A stretch of 55,344 nt of DNA from an uncultured Spirochaetaceae bacterium (GTDB lineage: Bacteria; Spirochaetota; Spirochaetia; Sphaerochaetales; Sphaerochaetaceae). Positions 42,569 through 50,740 of this stretch are shown here, piece by piece. Where the stretch lies: positions 1-55,344 of the forward strand of contig CALXKJ010000016.1 of assembly GCA_944388955.1 (NCBI GenBank), in the 5' to 3' direction. Position numbers and translations under genes: made by a program. Positions within the stretch are counted from its first letter, which is position 1, and every line of letters starts with the position of its first letter. A model generated the notes under the pieces. The model did no database searches. It was not told the origin of the DNA and saw only the letters and a program-made list of their open reading frames with translations.

Positions 42569-43987
42569 ATGTACGACAAGTATTCCATGGTTGCCGATGA
42601 CTTCATCAACGATGAAGAGATAAAAGCAACGCTTAAGTATGCTGAAGAGAATAAGCATAACGAGAAACTCATCAGGGAAATCATCGAAGAAGCAAAGCTT
42701 CTCAAGGGCCTTGACCACAGAAAGGCATCTGTCCTTCTCCATTGCGATATCCCGGAGCTTAATGCTGAGATATTCGCGCTTGCGGGTAAGATAAAGAAGG
42801 ATTTCTATGGCGACAGGATTGTCATGTTCGCGCCGCTTTATCTATCGAATTACTGCGTGAACGGCTGTGTTTACTGTCCTTACCACGCGAAGAACAAGCA
42901 TATCGCGAGAAAGAAGCTCTCCCAGGAAGAGATTGTGAGGGAAGTCACGGCCCTTCAGGATATGGGGCATAAAAGGCTTGCTATCGAAACAGGTGAGGAT
43001 CCGCTGAACTGCCCGATTGAATATGTGCTTGAATCGATAAGGACCATCTATTCCATCAAGCATAAGAATGGCGCGATACGAAGAGTGAATGTGAATATAG
43101 CGGCAACGACAGTCGAGAATTACAGAAAGCTCAAGGAAGCCGGAATCGGTACATATATTCTTTTCCAGGAGACATATCATAAGGAAAGCTATCTCAAGCT
43201 GCATCCGACAGGGCCTAAGCATGATTACAACTATCATACTGAAGCTATGGACCGCGCTATGGAAGGCGGGATTGATGACGTAGGATGCGGCGTGCTTTTC
43301 GGTCTTGAGCTATATCGCTATGAATTCGCGGGACTTTTGATGCATGCGGAACACCTTGAAGCTGTTCATGGAGTCGGACCGCATACGATTTCGGTTCCAC
43401 GGGTGAAGCATGCCGATGATATCGATCCGGACTCATTTGACAATGGAATCGATGACGAGACGTTCCTTAAGATTATCGCGTGCATACGCGTCGCTGTGCC
43501 CTATACCGGTATGATCATCTCTACACGTGAGAACAAGAGCGTGAGAGAGAAAGCCCTCAGATATGGTATCTCTCAGATTTCAGGCGGCTCGAAGACCAGT
43601 GTAGGTGGATACGTGGAGCCGGAGGATGAGGATGAGAACTCTGCACAGTTCGATGTCAGTGATAATCGTCCGCTGGATGAAGTTGTGAAGTGGCTGATGG
43701 AGCTGGGATATGTGCCATCATTCTGCACAGCGTGCTATCGCGAAGGCCGTACCGGTGATAGATTCATGGCGCTGTGCAAATCAGGGCAGATTCAGAACTG
43801 CTGCCTGCCTAACGCGCTTATGACGCTCAAGGAATATCTTATGGATTATGCTTCACCAGAGACCAGAGAGATAGGAGATAAGCTTATTTCCCAGCAGCTG
43901 ATGGAGATACCGAATGAGAAGACGAGAAGCATTGCCGCGCGGCATCTTGCTGAGATAGAGGGAGGAGAGCGGGATTTCCGCTTCTGA
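42569..43987 (+). CDS. hydG: FeFe-hydrogenase maturation radical SAM protein HydG
   Basis: Tyrosine lyase that splits tyrosine to make the CO and CN ligands of the H cluster. The 472 residues hold the N-terminal radical SAM motif CVNGCVYC (about 97-104), IETGEDPLNCPIEY (about 140), and the C-terminal cluster motif with FCTACYREGRTGDRFM and the Cys in NCCLPNA near 410, the second cluster that binds the dangler iron. AAAGGAG precedes ATG 42569. hydF starts one base after its stop. Confidence 0.97.
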   Translation: MYDKYSMVADDFINDEEIKATLKYAEENKHNEKLIREIIEEAKLLKGLDHRKASVLLHCDIPELNAEIFALAGKIKKDFYGDRIVMFAPLYLSNYCVNGCVYCPYHAKNKHIARKKLSQEEIVREVTALQDMGHKRLAIETGEDPLNCPIEYVLESIRTIYSIKHKNGAIRRVNVNIAATTVENYRKLKEAGIGTYILFQETYHKESYLKLHPTGPKHDYNYHTEAMDRAMEGGIDDVGCGVLFGLELYRYEFAGLLMHAEHLEAVHGVGPHTISVPRVKHADDIDPDSFDNGIDDETFLKIIACIRVAVPYTGMIISTRENKSVREKALRYGISQISGGSKTSVGGYVEPEDEDENSAQFDVSDNRPLDEVVKWLMELGYVPSFCTACYREGRTGDRFMALCKSGQIQNCCLPNALMTLKEYLMDYASPETREIGDKLISQQLMEIPNEKTRSIAARHLAEIEGGERDFRF

Positions 43988-43988
43988 T

Positions 43989-45221
43989 ATGAGTCTTAAC
44001 GCAACACCTTCCGGAGAGAGAAAGAAGATAGTCTTCCTCGGCGCGCGGAACGCGGGGAAGTCGAGTCTCATGAACCGGATGATCAATCAGGATTTATCTG
44101 TTGTTTCACCTGTGAAGGGAACAACCACAGATCCTGTAAGAAAAGCCATGGAGCTTCTGCCGGCAGGACCTGTTGTCATGATTGATACTCCAGGTCTTGA
44201 TGATGAAGGAGATCTCGGTGAGCTTCGTGTCAGGAAAGCGCTCTCAGCTTCTGAGAACGCCGATGCCGCAGTATTTGTGCTCGATGGCTCGGGAGAGGAC
44301 ATCGGGCATCAGGCAGAGCTTGTTGCAGGACTCGGACAGAAAGGCATTCCATCCTTTTTTGCAGTCACGCATAGCGATGTTATACGTGACAAAGATTCTC
44401 TTCGGAGTTCATTGAAAGAGAGAGCAGGGGAATCATCTGTCTTCTTTGTCAGCTCCGTAACTGGGGAGGGCGTGGAAGAGCTGAAGAATGCAATCGGACG
44501 TGCTCTTTCCTCTTCGGATGATGAAAGCAGTCTTCTCTCTGGGCTTATCACACAAGGTGATATCGCTGTTCTTGTCATCCCTATTGATAAGGCGGCGCCT
44601 AAAGGCCGGCTGATATTGCCGCAGCAGCAGGCCATCAGAAGCATTCTCGATAATAAAGGCGTTTCTATCGCTGTCAAGGAAACGGAGCTGGAATCCGTGC
44701 TTGGGATTCTCGGCCGGCGTGTGAGAATGGTAATCACTGATAGCCAGATATTCAGATTTGTATCAGCTATAGTTCCTGACACTATTCCACTGACATCCTT
44801 CTCAATTCTCATGGCACGTTATAAAGGCAATCTCGAGGAGGCAGTCAGAGGAGTTGCTGCTCTCAAGTCCTTCGCGGGAGGAGAGAGAATCCTCATCTCA
44901 GAGGGATGCACTCATCATCGGCAGTGTGGTGATATAGGGACTGAGAAGCTTCCAGGATGGATTCGCGGATTCACAGGGAAGGATTTCATCTTTGAGCATA
45001 CAATGGGCACAGAATTTCCCTCTGATCTTTCCCCGTATTCGCTTATCATACACTGCGGTGGCTGCATGCTCACGGAGCATGAAATGAAGACGCGTTACAC
45101 AAAGGCCGGTGAATCTTCCGTACCTATAACGAATTATGGCATCGCTATTGCTTACCTTACAGGCATACTTGAGCGCTCTCTTGGGCTTTTTCCTGACGTT
45201 CAAGCTCTTCTTGACTGCTGA
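43989..45221 (+). CDS. hydF: FeFe-hydrogenase maturation GTPase HydF
   Basis: Scaffold GTPase on which the 2Fe subcluster is assembled and passed to the hydrogenase. The 410 residues contain the P-loop GARNAGKSS (about 18-26), the TTTDPV switch, DTPGL (about 62), and in the C-terminal third the cluster ligands: CTHHRQCGD near 307 and HCGGCM near 355. The dimerisation domain lies between. All three maturases are therefore present, but no catalytic hydrogenase subunit is in this window. Its stop codon touches the terminator of the opposing pfp gene. Confidence 0.96.
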   Translation: MSLNATPSGERKKIVFLGARNAGKSSLMNRMINQDLSVVSPVKGTTTDPVRKAMELLPAGPVVMIDTPGLDDEGDLGELRVRKALSASENADAAVFVLDGSGEDIGHQAELVAGLGQKGIPSFFAVTHSDVIRDKDSLRSSLKERAGESSVFFVSSVTGEGVEELKNAIGRALSSSDDESSLLSGLITQGDIAVLVIPIDKAAPKGRLILPQQQAIRSILDNKGVSIAVKETELESVLGILGRRVRMVITDSQIFRFVSAIVPDTIPLTSFSILMARYKGNLEEAVRGVAALKSFAGGERILISEGCTHHRQCGDIGTEKLPGWIRGFTGKDFIFEHTMGTEFPSDLSPYSLIIHCGGCMLTEHEMKTRYTKAGESSVPITNYGIAIAYLTGILERSLGLFPDVQALLDC

Positions 45222-45248
45222 AAAATGGCCGCCTATCAAGACGGCCAT
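45221..45248 (-). terminator. Terminator of pfp
   Basis: On the minus strand ATGGCCG (45248-45242) pairs with CGGCCAT (45231-45225) around a 10-base loop, followed by TTTTT (45225-45221). The T run lies over the hydF stop codon, so the site serves the pfp transcript; it lacks a T run for the plus direction. Confidence 0.75.
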
Positions 45249-45254
45249 ATAGTC

Positions 45255-46919
45255 TCATAAGAGCTCGTCGTGCTCCAGTCTGAGTATCATTGACGTATCA
45301 TCAGCGATCTCTGGTGGACCGAAGTACTGTATCGCACCAGGGTAAGTGAAGCACGATTCCTGCGCCCATTTGTCCCTGTGTTTCTCATAGTACTTGAATG
45401 GTTTTCCTTCAAGATCCACCAATGCTTTCTTTATAACAGGCTTGTCCTCTCCGCCTCTGCGCTCTATATCCATCATCTTCGTTATTGGCATGCCACCCGC
45501 TTTCCACTCGTCAACGCCTTTATGGAGATTGCGCACCAGTGATAGATATCCGGTATAGCCATAGCTGATAAGCAGGAAGGCTGTGTAGCCTAGAGAATAG
45601 CAGTAATCGGCATCAAAATTAGAGGGGAACGCCGCTCTTCCTTCATATCCGAAGAAATGGTGGAGCGGGGAGAATTTCCCGCTGTAATTGCCTTGCTGCT
45701 TTCTCTGCTGCAGTCTGTTGCGGACTATGTTCGACAGTAGTTTTTCCGTCTCTATGCGTGATACCTGTACGTTGCCATGCGGATCTCTGTCCATCAGGAG
45801 CTGTTCCTGTATGTCCATAGGCAGAAGATTGAAAACCTTCATCGATTCTACAGAAAGCGCTGCCGTGAGGAAGCCGAGCTTCTCGTCCCAGGTTGGAAGC
45901 TTCGTGAACCGCTCCCCGTGCTTAGCGAGCGTTTCATTGATTTCACCAATGAGCTTCTTGACCTCCGGTACGAATTCGATAAGTCCTTCAGGTACAATGA
46001 CAATTCCGTAATTGTATCCGAGGGATGCTCTTGAGCACACGCTGTCAGCGATATAATCAGCGATGGCGTTCAGTCCCATTGCCTTCTTCTCGACTTCCTC
46101 TGAAATAAGGCAGACATTCGGACGCGTGCGGAGCGCGCATTCAAGTGCGATATGAGATGCGGAGCGTCCCATCAGTTTGATGAAGTGCCAATACTTCTTC
46201 GCGCTGTTAGCATCCCTTTCGATGTTGCCTATAAGCTCTGAGTATGTCTTTGTCGCTGTGTCGAAACCGAATGAAATCTCGATGTCATCATTCTTCAGAT
46301 CGCCATCTATAGTCTTCGGGCAGCCTATTACCTGAACTCCGGTGTTATGCGCTTTGAAATACTCGGCGAGAACGGCGGCGTTTGTGTTCGAGTCATCACC
46401 TCCGATGATGACAAGGGCTGTCATTCCATGCTTCTTTGCGACCTCGCTCGCTATCTCAAACTGCTCCTCAGTCTCAAGCTTCGTTCTGCCGGAGCCAATC
46501 ATGTCGAATCCGCCTGTATTGCGGTATTTATCTATTGTTTCCTTTGTCAGTGTTATATAGTTGTCTTCAAGAATGCCGGAAGGACCGCCTTTGAAACCAA
46601 GGAGGATGTTTTCCTCATTGGCATTTTTCAGGGCATCAAACAGACCAGCTATGACATTATGCCCGCCAGGAGCCTGACCGCCTGATAGAATTACACCGAC
46701 AATGTGCTTCTTCTTCTCCGCTGTATTCTTTCCGTTGCCGAAATAGACTTCCTTCATCCCATAAGTATTGGGAAAAAGCTCCTGTATCTTCTCTTTGTCG
46801 AATGCTGCCTCCGTTGGAGCGCCTTCTTCAACTGAAATGCTATCGAAACCAGCTCTGAGCATGGCTGGAAGCTTTGGACGGTATTCATATCTCGCTTTCT
46901 GAAGCGGTGAGATGTTCAT
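45255..46919 (-). CDS. pfp: Diphosphate--fructose-6-phosphate 1-phosphotransferase (long form)
   Basis: Glycolytic enzyme that phosphorylates fructose 6-phosphate with pyrophosphate, reversibly. The 554-residue length and the starting segment match the long PPi-PFK group of spirochetes and plants. [17 protein letters not shown] (about 76-92) binds PPi; GGDDSNTNA (about 175) has the Asp that blocks ATP use; CPKTIDGDL (about 204) has the catalytic Asp and the Lys typical of PPi enzymes; [13 protein letters not shown] follows near 250. AAGGAGG lies before the ATG and a terminator after the stop. It is a single-gene unit. Confidence 0.96.
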   Translation of the reverse strand: MNISPLQKARYEYRPKLPAMLRAGFDSISVEEGAPTEAAFDKEKIQELFPNTYGMKEVYFGNGKNTAEKKKHIVGVILSGGQAPGGHNVIAGLFDALKNANEENILLGFKGGPSGILEDNYITLTKETIDKYRNTGGFDMIGSGRTKLETEEQFEIASEVAKKHGMTALVIIGGDDSNTNAAVLAEYFKAHNTGVQVIGCPKTIDGDLKNDDIEISFGFDTATKTYSELIGNIERDANSAKKYWHFIKLMGRSASHIALECALRTRPNVCLISEEVEKKAMGLNAIADYIADSVCSRASLGYNYGIVIVPEGLIEFVPEVKKLIGEINETLAKHGERFTKLPTWDEKLGFLTAALSVESMKVFNLLPMDIQEQLLMDRDPHGNVQVSRIETEKLLSNIVRNRLQQRKQQGNYSGKFSPLHHFFGYEGRAAFPSNFDADYCYSLGYTAFLLISYGYTGYLSLVRNLHKGVDEWKAGGMPITKMMDIERRGGEDKPVIKKALVDLEGKPFKYYEKHRDKWAQESCFTYPGAIQYFGPPEIADDTSMILRLEHDELL

Positions 46920-46936
46920 TGATTCCTCCTTTATCC

Positions 46937-46965
46937 TTGCATTTTAAAACACTGGAGAAGATAAT
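46937..46965 (+). promoter_or_regulatory. Putative promoter for the DUF188 gene
   Basis: TTGCAT (46937-46942), 17-base spacer and GATAAT (46960-46965), in the 84-base gap between divergent pfp and the DUF188 gene. Confidence 0.45.
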
Positions 46966-47003
46966 TCCATATACTCATACCTTCTGATACACTCAAAAAC
47001 GAT

Positions 47004-47537
47004 ATGAAACTCTATATTGATGCAGATTCTCTTCCTCTCCGGCACCGCTCAATAATCCTTCGGCGGATTATCAGCAAAGGCCATCAGGCCTGGTTCGTGG
47101 CAGACAGATCCCTTTCTGATGTTCTTCTTGCAATCGATGAGGACAAGGCGAAGAGAAGGGGGCCTTTCCGTACAGCTCTTCCGAAAGAGGAATTGAGGAA
47201 AATAGGATCAGGCATCAATATGATTGTCGTTGAGTCAGGAGCGAATGCCGCTGACGATAAGCTGGCGGAGATCGCATCTGCCCCGGCGCTTGCTATCTCT
47301 CACGACATACCGTTGCTGTCGAGGCTTATCCAGAAAGGGCTTCTTGCGATGGATGACAGGGGCAATGAATATACAGCAGATAATATCGCGAAAAGACTGT
47401 CCGAGCGCGATGTGAATTCATATTTCAGGGAGATGGGACTTTTCCCGGATAAGCAGAATTCTTTTGATGAGAAGACAATAAGGCTGTTCACACAGACTTT
47501 TGACAGGCTATGTTCAAAACTTGAAACCATTGGTTGA
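47004..47537 (+). CDS. YaiI/YqxD (DUF188) family protein
   Basis: A 177-residue soluble protein of the PIN-like DUF188 family. Visible landmarks are the start KLYIDADSLPLRHR (DAD acidic pair), VVESGANAADDKLAEIA (about 75-91) and ALAISHDIPLLSRLIQKG followed by AMDDRGNEYTADNI. Family members are suspected nucleases, but no reaction is established. No Shine-Dalgarno is obvious before ATG 47004. It runs in the same direction as the LuxR-type regulator 66 bases downstream. Confidence 0.85.
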   Translation: MKLYIDADSLPLRHRSIILRRIISKGHQAWFVADRSLSDVLLAIDEDKAKRRGPFRTALPKEELRKIGSGINMIVVESGANAADDKLAEIASAPALAISHDIPLLSRLIQKGLLAMDDRGNEYTADNIAKRLSERDVNSYFREMGLFPDKQNSFDEKTIRLFTQTFDRLCSKLETIG

Positions 47538-47590
47538 TATACCGACTTCGGATTTGTAATCTCAAAACTGACATTTTCAGGTACTTATTG

Positions 47591-47602
47591 CCTATATATA
47601 GG
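47591..47602 (+). promoter_or_regulatory. 12-bp palindrome and possible -10 at the start of the regulator gene
   Basis: CCTATATATAGG is a perfect palindrome ending 1 base before ATG 47604. TATATA within it, with CTGACA at 47568-47573 upstream (19-base spacer), could be a promoter whose start falls on the ATG, giving a leaderless mRNA; the palindrome could also be an autoregulatory operator. Confidence 0.4.
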
Positions 47603-47603
47603 T

Positions 47604-48242
47604 ATGAGGAAAATTGCAGCAAGCGAGTATCATCCTATTCTGTCATTTCTTCCGAAAGGGTGGGAGTACTTAACACCGATTCCATCAGGGTTTCCTGATG
47701 GTCTTGATGCTCTTCTTCTCGTCAACCCGACTCTTAAGACTCTTATTGATGATGATATGAAACTGAAAGGACGGAAAATACTCAGAATCGCGATTGCTGA
47801 GCCATACAGAGAGCTTCTGTTCCAGGCAATCTTTCCATCACTTTATGTCATAAATCCACATTCATCGTCGGCTCACTCTGATTTATGCTCCGCTCTCAGC
47901 GGGGAAAGATGTGAAAGAAGAATCCGCTTCACCGATTCTGAGAAGCGGATTCTGGATGAAATCCAATTCGGTTTAACCGATAAAGAGCTATCGCTCAGGC
48001 TCTCTTATTCCCTGAGGAAAGTAAGAAGGCTGAAAAGCACGATTCTCTCGAAAACAGGGCTTGTCTCGTCCTCGCAGCTTTCCGTGTATGCCTTCATACT
48101 ATCTGAACTCAATACTCGCAGCTCTTCGAATACCTTGGATAAGGAATCACATCCCTTATATTCTGAACACCTGTCACGTACTGGACAGCGCGCTCGAATC
48201 CAAGACCGAATCCCGCGTGAGGAACTGTACCATACTTTCTGA
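47604..48242 (+). CDS. LuxR-type helix-turn-helix regulator with antisense-encoded tail
   Basis: A 212-residue protein. The N-terminal 105 residues are a small alpha/beta domain without a recognised phosphoacceptor. Residues about 110-170 form a LuxR/GerE-type helix-turn-helix: [44 protein letters not shown] in consecutive segments. The last 45 residues, after YAFILSELN, are low in structure and are encoded on the strand opposite the 3' end of asnS: the two genes overlap by 134 bases. The tail is therefore probably not conserved. No Shine-Dalgarno precedes the ATG. Confidence 0.68.
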   Translation: MRKIAASEYHPILSFLPKGWEYLTPIPSGFPDGLDALLLVNPTLKTLIDDDMKLKGRKILRIAIAEPYRELLFQAIFPSLYVINPHSSSAHSDLCSALSGERCERRIRFTDSEKRILDEIQFGLTDKELSLRLSYSLRKVRRLKSTILSKTGLVSSSQLSVYAFILSELNTRSSSNTLDKESHPLYSEHLSRTGQRARIQDRIPREELYHTF

Positions 48243-49497
48243 GGTCCAGATACCACCAGTAATCATCGGGATTGAGTCCAAGCTCATTCATTCTCCTGAC
48301 AAGAACGTCGTAGCGGAATTCCCTTTCAGAGCCACCGATAATCTCTCCGAGTCTCGGCGCGAGAACATCCATCGCCCTTACTGTCTCTCCATCATCATTC
48401 ATTTTCATGTAGAATGCCTTGATGTCCTTAGGGTAGTCTGTGACGATGACTGGGCATTTTGCAACTTCCTCTGTGAGGAATCTCTCATGCTCACTCTGGA
48501 TTTCAACACCCCATTTCACAGGGAACTCGAATCTGTCATTCTCTGGCTCAAGCACTTTTATCGCATCGGTATATGTCATATGTGCGAAAGGCGATTCAAT
48601 AACATGCCTCAGCGTATCCTCGACACCTTTCAGCACGAATGACGAGAAGAACTCCATGTCCTCCGCATTCTTCTCAAGTACCGAAGAGAAGACATACTTG
48701 AGGAACTTCTCAGCCCATTCCATATCACCTTCGAGTGTACAGAATGCCATTTCTGGCTCAATCATCCAGAATTCAGCGAGATGACGCGCTGTGTTTGAGT
48801 TCTCCGCGCGGAATGTTGGGCCGAATGTATAGATATTCTTCAGAGCTGTGGCGTATGTCTCGCCCTCAAGCTGTCCAGAGACAGTGAGGTTCGCCATCTT
48901 TCCGAAGAAATCCTTGGAGTAATCGACTTTGCCCTCTTGTGTCTTCGGTACATTCTCCAGATCCAGTGTAGTCACCTGAAACTGTGCTCCGGCACCTTCG
49001 CAGTCCGATGCTGATATAAGCGGAGTGTTGACATACACAAATCCATTCTCCTGGAAGAAGGAATGTACTGCATATGCCATTGTGTTTCTGACTCTGGCAA
49101 CAGCACCGAAGAGATTCGTCCTTGGCCTGAGGTATGCTTTCTCCCTAAGGAATTCAACAGTATGTCTCTTCTTCTGGAGAGGGTAGTCAGAAGGGCAGTC
49201 GCCGATGACTTCGATTTTTTCAATCTGCATCTCTGTCTTCTGGGCTCCACCCTGGGACTCTGTTATCTTCCCCTCACATACAACGGATGCACCGGTTGTC
49301 AGCCTGTCTATTATGCTCTGCTCAATCTTTGATTTGTCGATGACACCCTGAAGTCCCTTCAGTGACGAGCCATCGTTGATTTCAATGAAGCAGACGTTCT
49401 TGCTTTCTCTCTTTGTTCTGACCCAGCCTTCAGCTTTGATAAGCGTGTCAGAAGGCTCCATCTGGAGTATTGCTTTGATTCTGTCCTGCATGGCCAT
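48109..49497 (-). CDS. asnS: Asparaginyl-tRNA synthetase
   Basis: Class-IIb synthetase that charges tRNA-Asn. The 462 residues include the OB-fold anticodon domain ([23 protein letters not shown]), motif 1 region, motif 2 with [24 protein letters not shown], and motif 3 [15 protein letters not shown] followed by [10 protein letters not shown] at the C-terminus. ATG 49497 is preferred because it gives the usual length; ATG 49491 is also possible, and a TTG at 49527 is less likely. No strong Shine-Dalgarno. With asnA nearby, free asparagine is made and charged directly. Confidence 0.94.
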   Translation of the reverse strand: MAMQDRIKAILQMEPSDTLIKAEGWVRTKRESKNVCFIEINDGSSLKGLQGVIDKSKIEQSIIDRLTTGASVVCEGKITESQGGAQKTEMQIEKIEVIGDCPSDYPLQKKRHTVEFLREKAYLRPRTNLFGAVARVRNTMAYAVHSFFQENGFVYVNTPLISASDCEGAGAQFQVTTLDLENVPKTQEGKVDYSKDFFGKMANLTVSGQLEGETYATALKNIYTFGPTFRAENSNTARHLAEFWMIEPEMAFCTLEGDMEWAEKFLKYVFSSVLEKNAEDMEFFSSFVLKGVEDTLRHVIESPFAHMTYTDAIKVLEPENDRFEFPVKWGVEIQSEHERFLTEEVAKCPVIVTDYPKDIKAFYMKMNDDGETVRAMDVLAPRLGEIIGGSEREFRYDVLVRRMNELGLNPDDYWWYLDLRKYGTVPHAGFGLGFERAVQYVTGVQNIRDVIPYPRYSKSCEY

Positions 49498-49628
49498 GAT
49501 TATTGCAGAATACGTAGTCTCGAACAAGGTATTATCGCATAGTTAATCATAGCTATTGCGGAAAATGGTTAAAAATGCTGGCTGATGGGCTGTTGATGGA
49601 GAGACGAAGGACTTATAAAATCATCTTT

Positions 49629-49961
49629 ATGCTTCAGGTAATAGGTACAGCCAGGTCAAAAGACACCCAGAAAGCGATAAGATACCTCAAGGAGCGCTCG
49701 CTTCCCTTCCAGTTCGTGGATCTCGGGTCCAGGACTCTTTCCGAGAAGGAGTGGAAGAGCATCCTCGCTTCCGTCTCCGACGCCTCTCTCCTTGTTGATA
49801 CGGCAAGCGTGTATTACAGGAAAAACGGCTATGAGTGGAGAGAGTACAATCCTGTCGAGGAGCTTATCACGCATCCTGAGCTCTTGAAGCAGCCCGTACT
49901 GAGAAACGGCGGGAAAGTGGTTTGCGGCTGGGATAGCAAAGCACCGGAGGTTCCACTATGA
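49629..49961 (+). CDS. ArsC/Spx-fold protein lacking the N-terminal cysteine
   Basis: A 110-residue thioredoxin-like protein of the ArsC/Spx/YffB superfamily. The start LQVIGTARSKDTQKAIRYLKE aligns with the family's active-site loop, but the usual CysXXCys or single Cys is replaced (Ser-Lys-Asp-Thr), so classical arsenate reduction is unlikely. The later LKQPVLRNGGKVVCGW segment with the family Arg is kept. ATG 49629 is selected because it begins the conserved strand; upstream in-frame ATGs add a tail without similarity. Its stop overlaps the next gene (ATGA). Confidence 0.78.
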   Translation: MLQVIGTARSKDTQKAIRYLKERSLPFQFVDLGSRTLSEKEWKSILASVSDASLLVDTASVYYRKNGYEWREYNPVEELITHPELLKQPVLRNGGKVVCGWDSKAPEVPL

Positions 49962-50740
49962 TGCATTATGTTGTCCTGACGACGGGAAGCTGCGGTAATT
50001 GCTATGTATTCTACAATGGTCACGATACGCTCATAATCGATGCCGGCGTGACATTCACGAAGCTTTCCACATCGCTGGAGCAGCATGAGATACCGCTTGA
50101 GTCAATCAGGGCGCTTTTACTGACACATCTCCATCCTGATCATTCGAAGGGGGCAGGCGTGATTCAGCGTCGGCTTGGTGTTCCCGTTTACATTTCAGAT
50201 ATCTCCAGAGAATGCAATGAAAGCCTTCTTGTGAAGCAGAAGATTGAGAAGGAGCTTCTTCGCACATTCTCTTTTGGTGAGATGATAAGCATTCCGGGAT
50301 TTGAGATTATCCCATTCGCTACATCCCATGATTCGGATGGCTCTTCCGGCTATGCATTCACTTCCTGTGGCAAAGGATATTTTCTCATGACGGACACCGG
50401 TATCATACCAGATGAAGCATGGCCTCTTGCAAAGGAGGCTGATGTCAAGTTCATTGAGTCGAATTATGATGAGGATATGCTTATGAATGGAAGCTATCCC
50501 CAGTTTCTGAAAAAACGGATCTCAGGCAGATATGGTCATCTTGAGAATAAGATGGCTGTCGGTTTTGCAAGAGAAACTTCGAAAATAGGCGACAGTGTAT
50601 CATTCGTGCATCTCAGTGCTAACAACAACGCGCCTGAGATAGTCTCGGAGGCGGTAAGCCGGCTCATTCCTTCCGGCATATTCTGCAAAGTATGCTGCCG
50701 CGGCGAGCTCTTTGAGGGGTTTGTGGATGAAGAAAGATAA
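49958..50740 (+). CDS. Metallo-beta-lactamase-fold hydrolase, WalJ/YycJ-like
   Basis: A 260-residue MBL-fold protein. TTGSCGNCYVF and LIIDAGVTFTKL at the start, the metal motif LLTHLHPDHSKG (about 54-65), FATSHDSDGSSGY (about 125) and the ESNYDEDMLMNGSYPQFLKKRISGRYGHLEN signature in consecutive pieces (about 167-197) identify the YycJ/WalJ branch, linked elsewhere to DNA repair as an exonuclease. GGAGG lies 7 bases before ATG 49958. It is coupled to the ArsC-fold gene by ATGA and overlaps the acyl-CoA synthetase start by 14 bases. Confidence 0.9.
   Translation: MMHYVVLTTGSCGNCYVFYNGHDTLIIDAGVTFTKLSTSLEQHEIPLESIRALLLTHLHPDHSKGAGVIQRRLGVPVYISDISRECNESLLVKQKIEKELLRTFSFGEMISIPGFEIIPFATSHDSDGSSGYAFTSCGKGYFLMTDTGIIPDEAWPLAKEADVKFIESNYDEDMLMNGSYPQFLKKRISGRYGHLENKMAVGFARETSKIGDSVSFVHLSANNNAPEIVSEAVSRLIPSGIFCKVCCRGELFEGFVDEER

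Noticed and set aside
49629-49961. Arsenate reductase (ArsC)
   Set aside because: The catalytic Cys of the N-terminal loop is missing and no ars genes are nearby.
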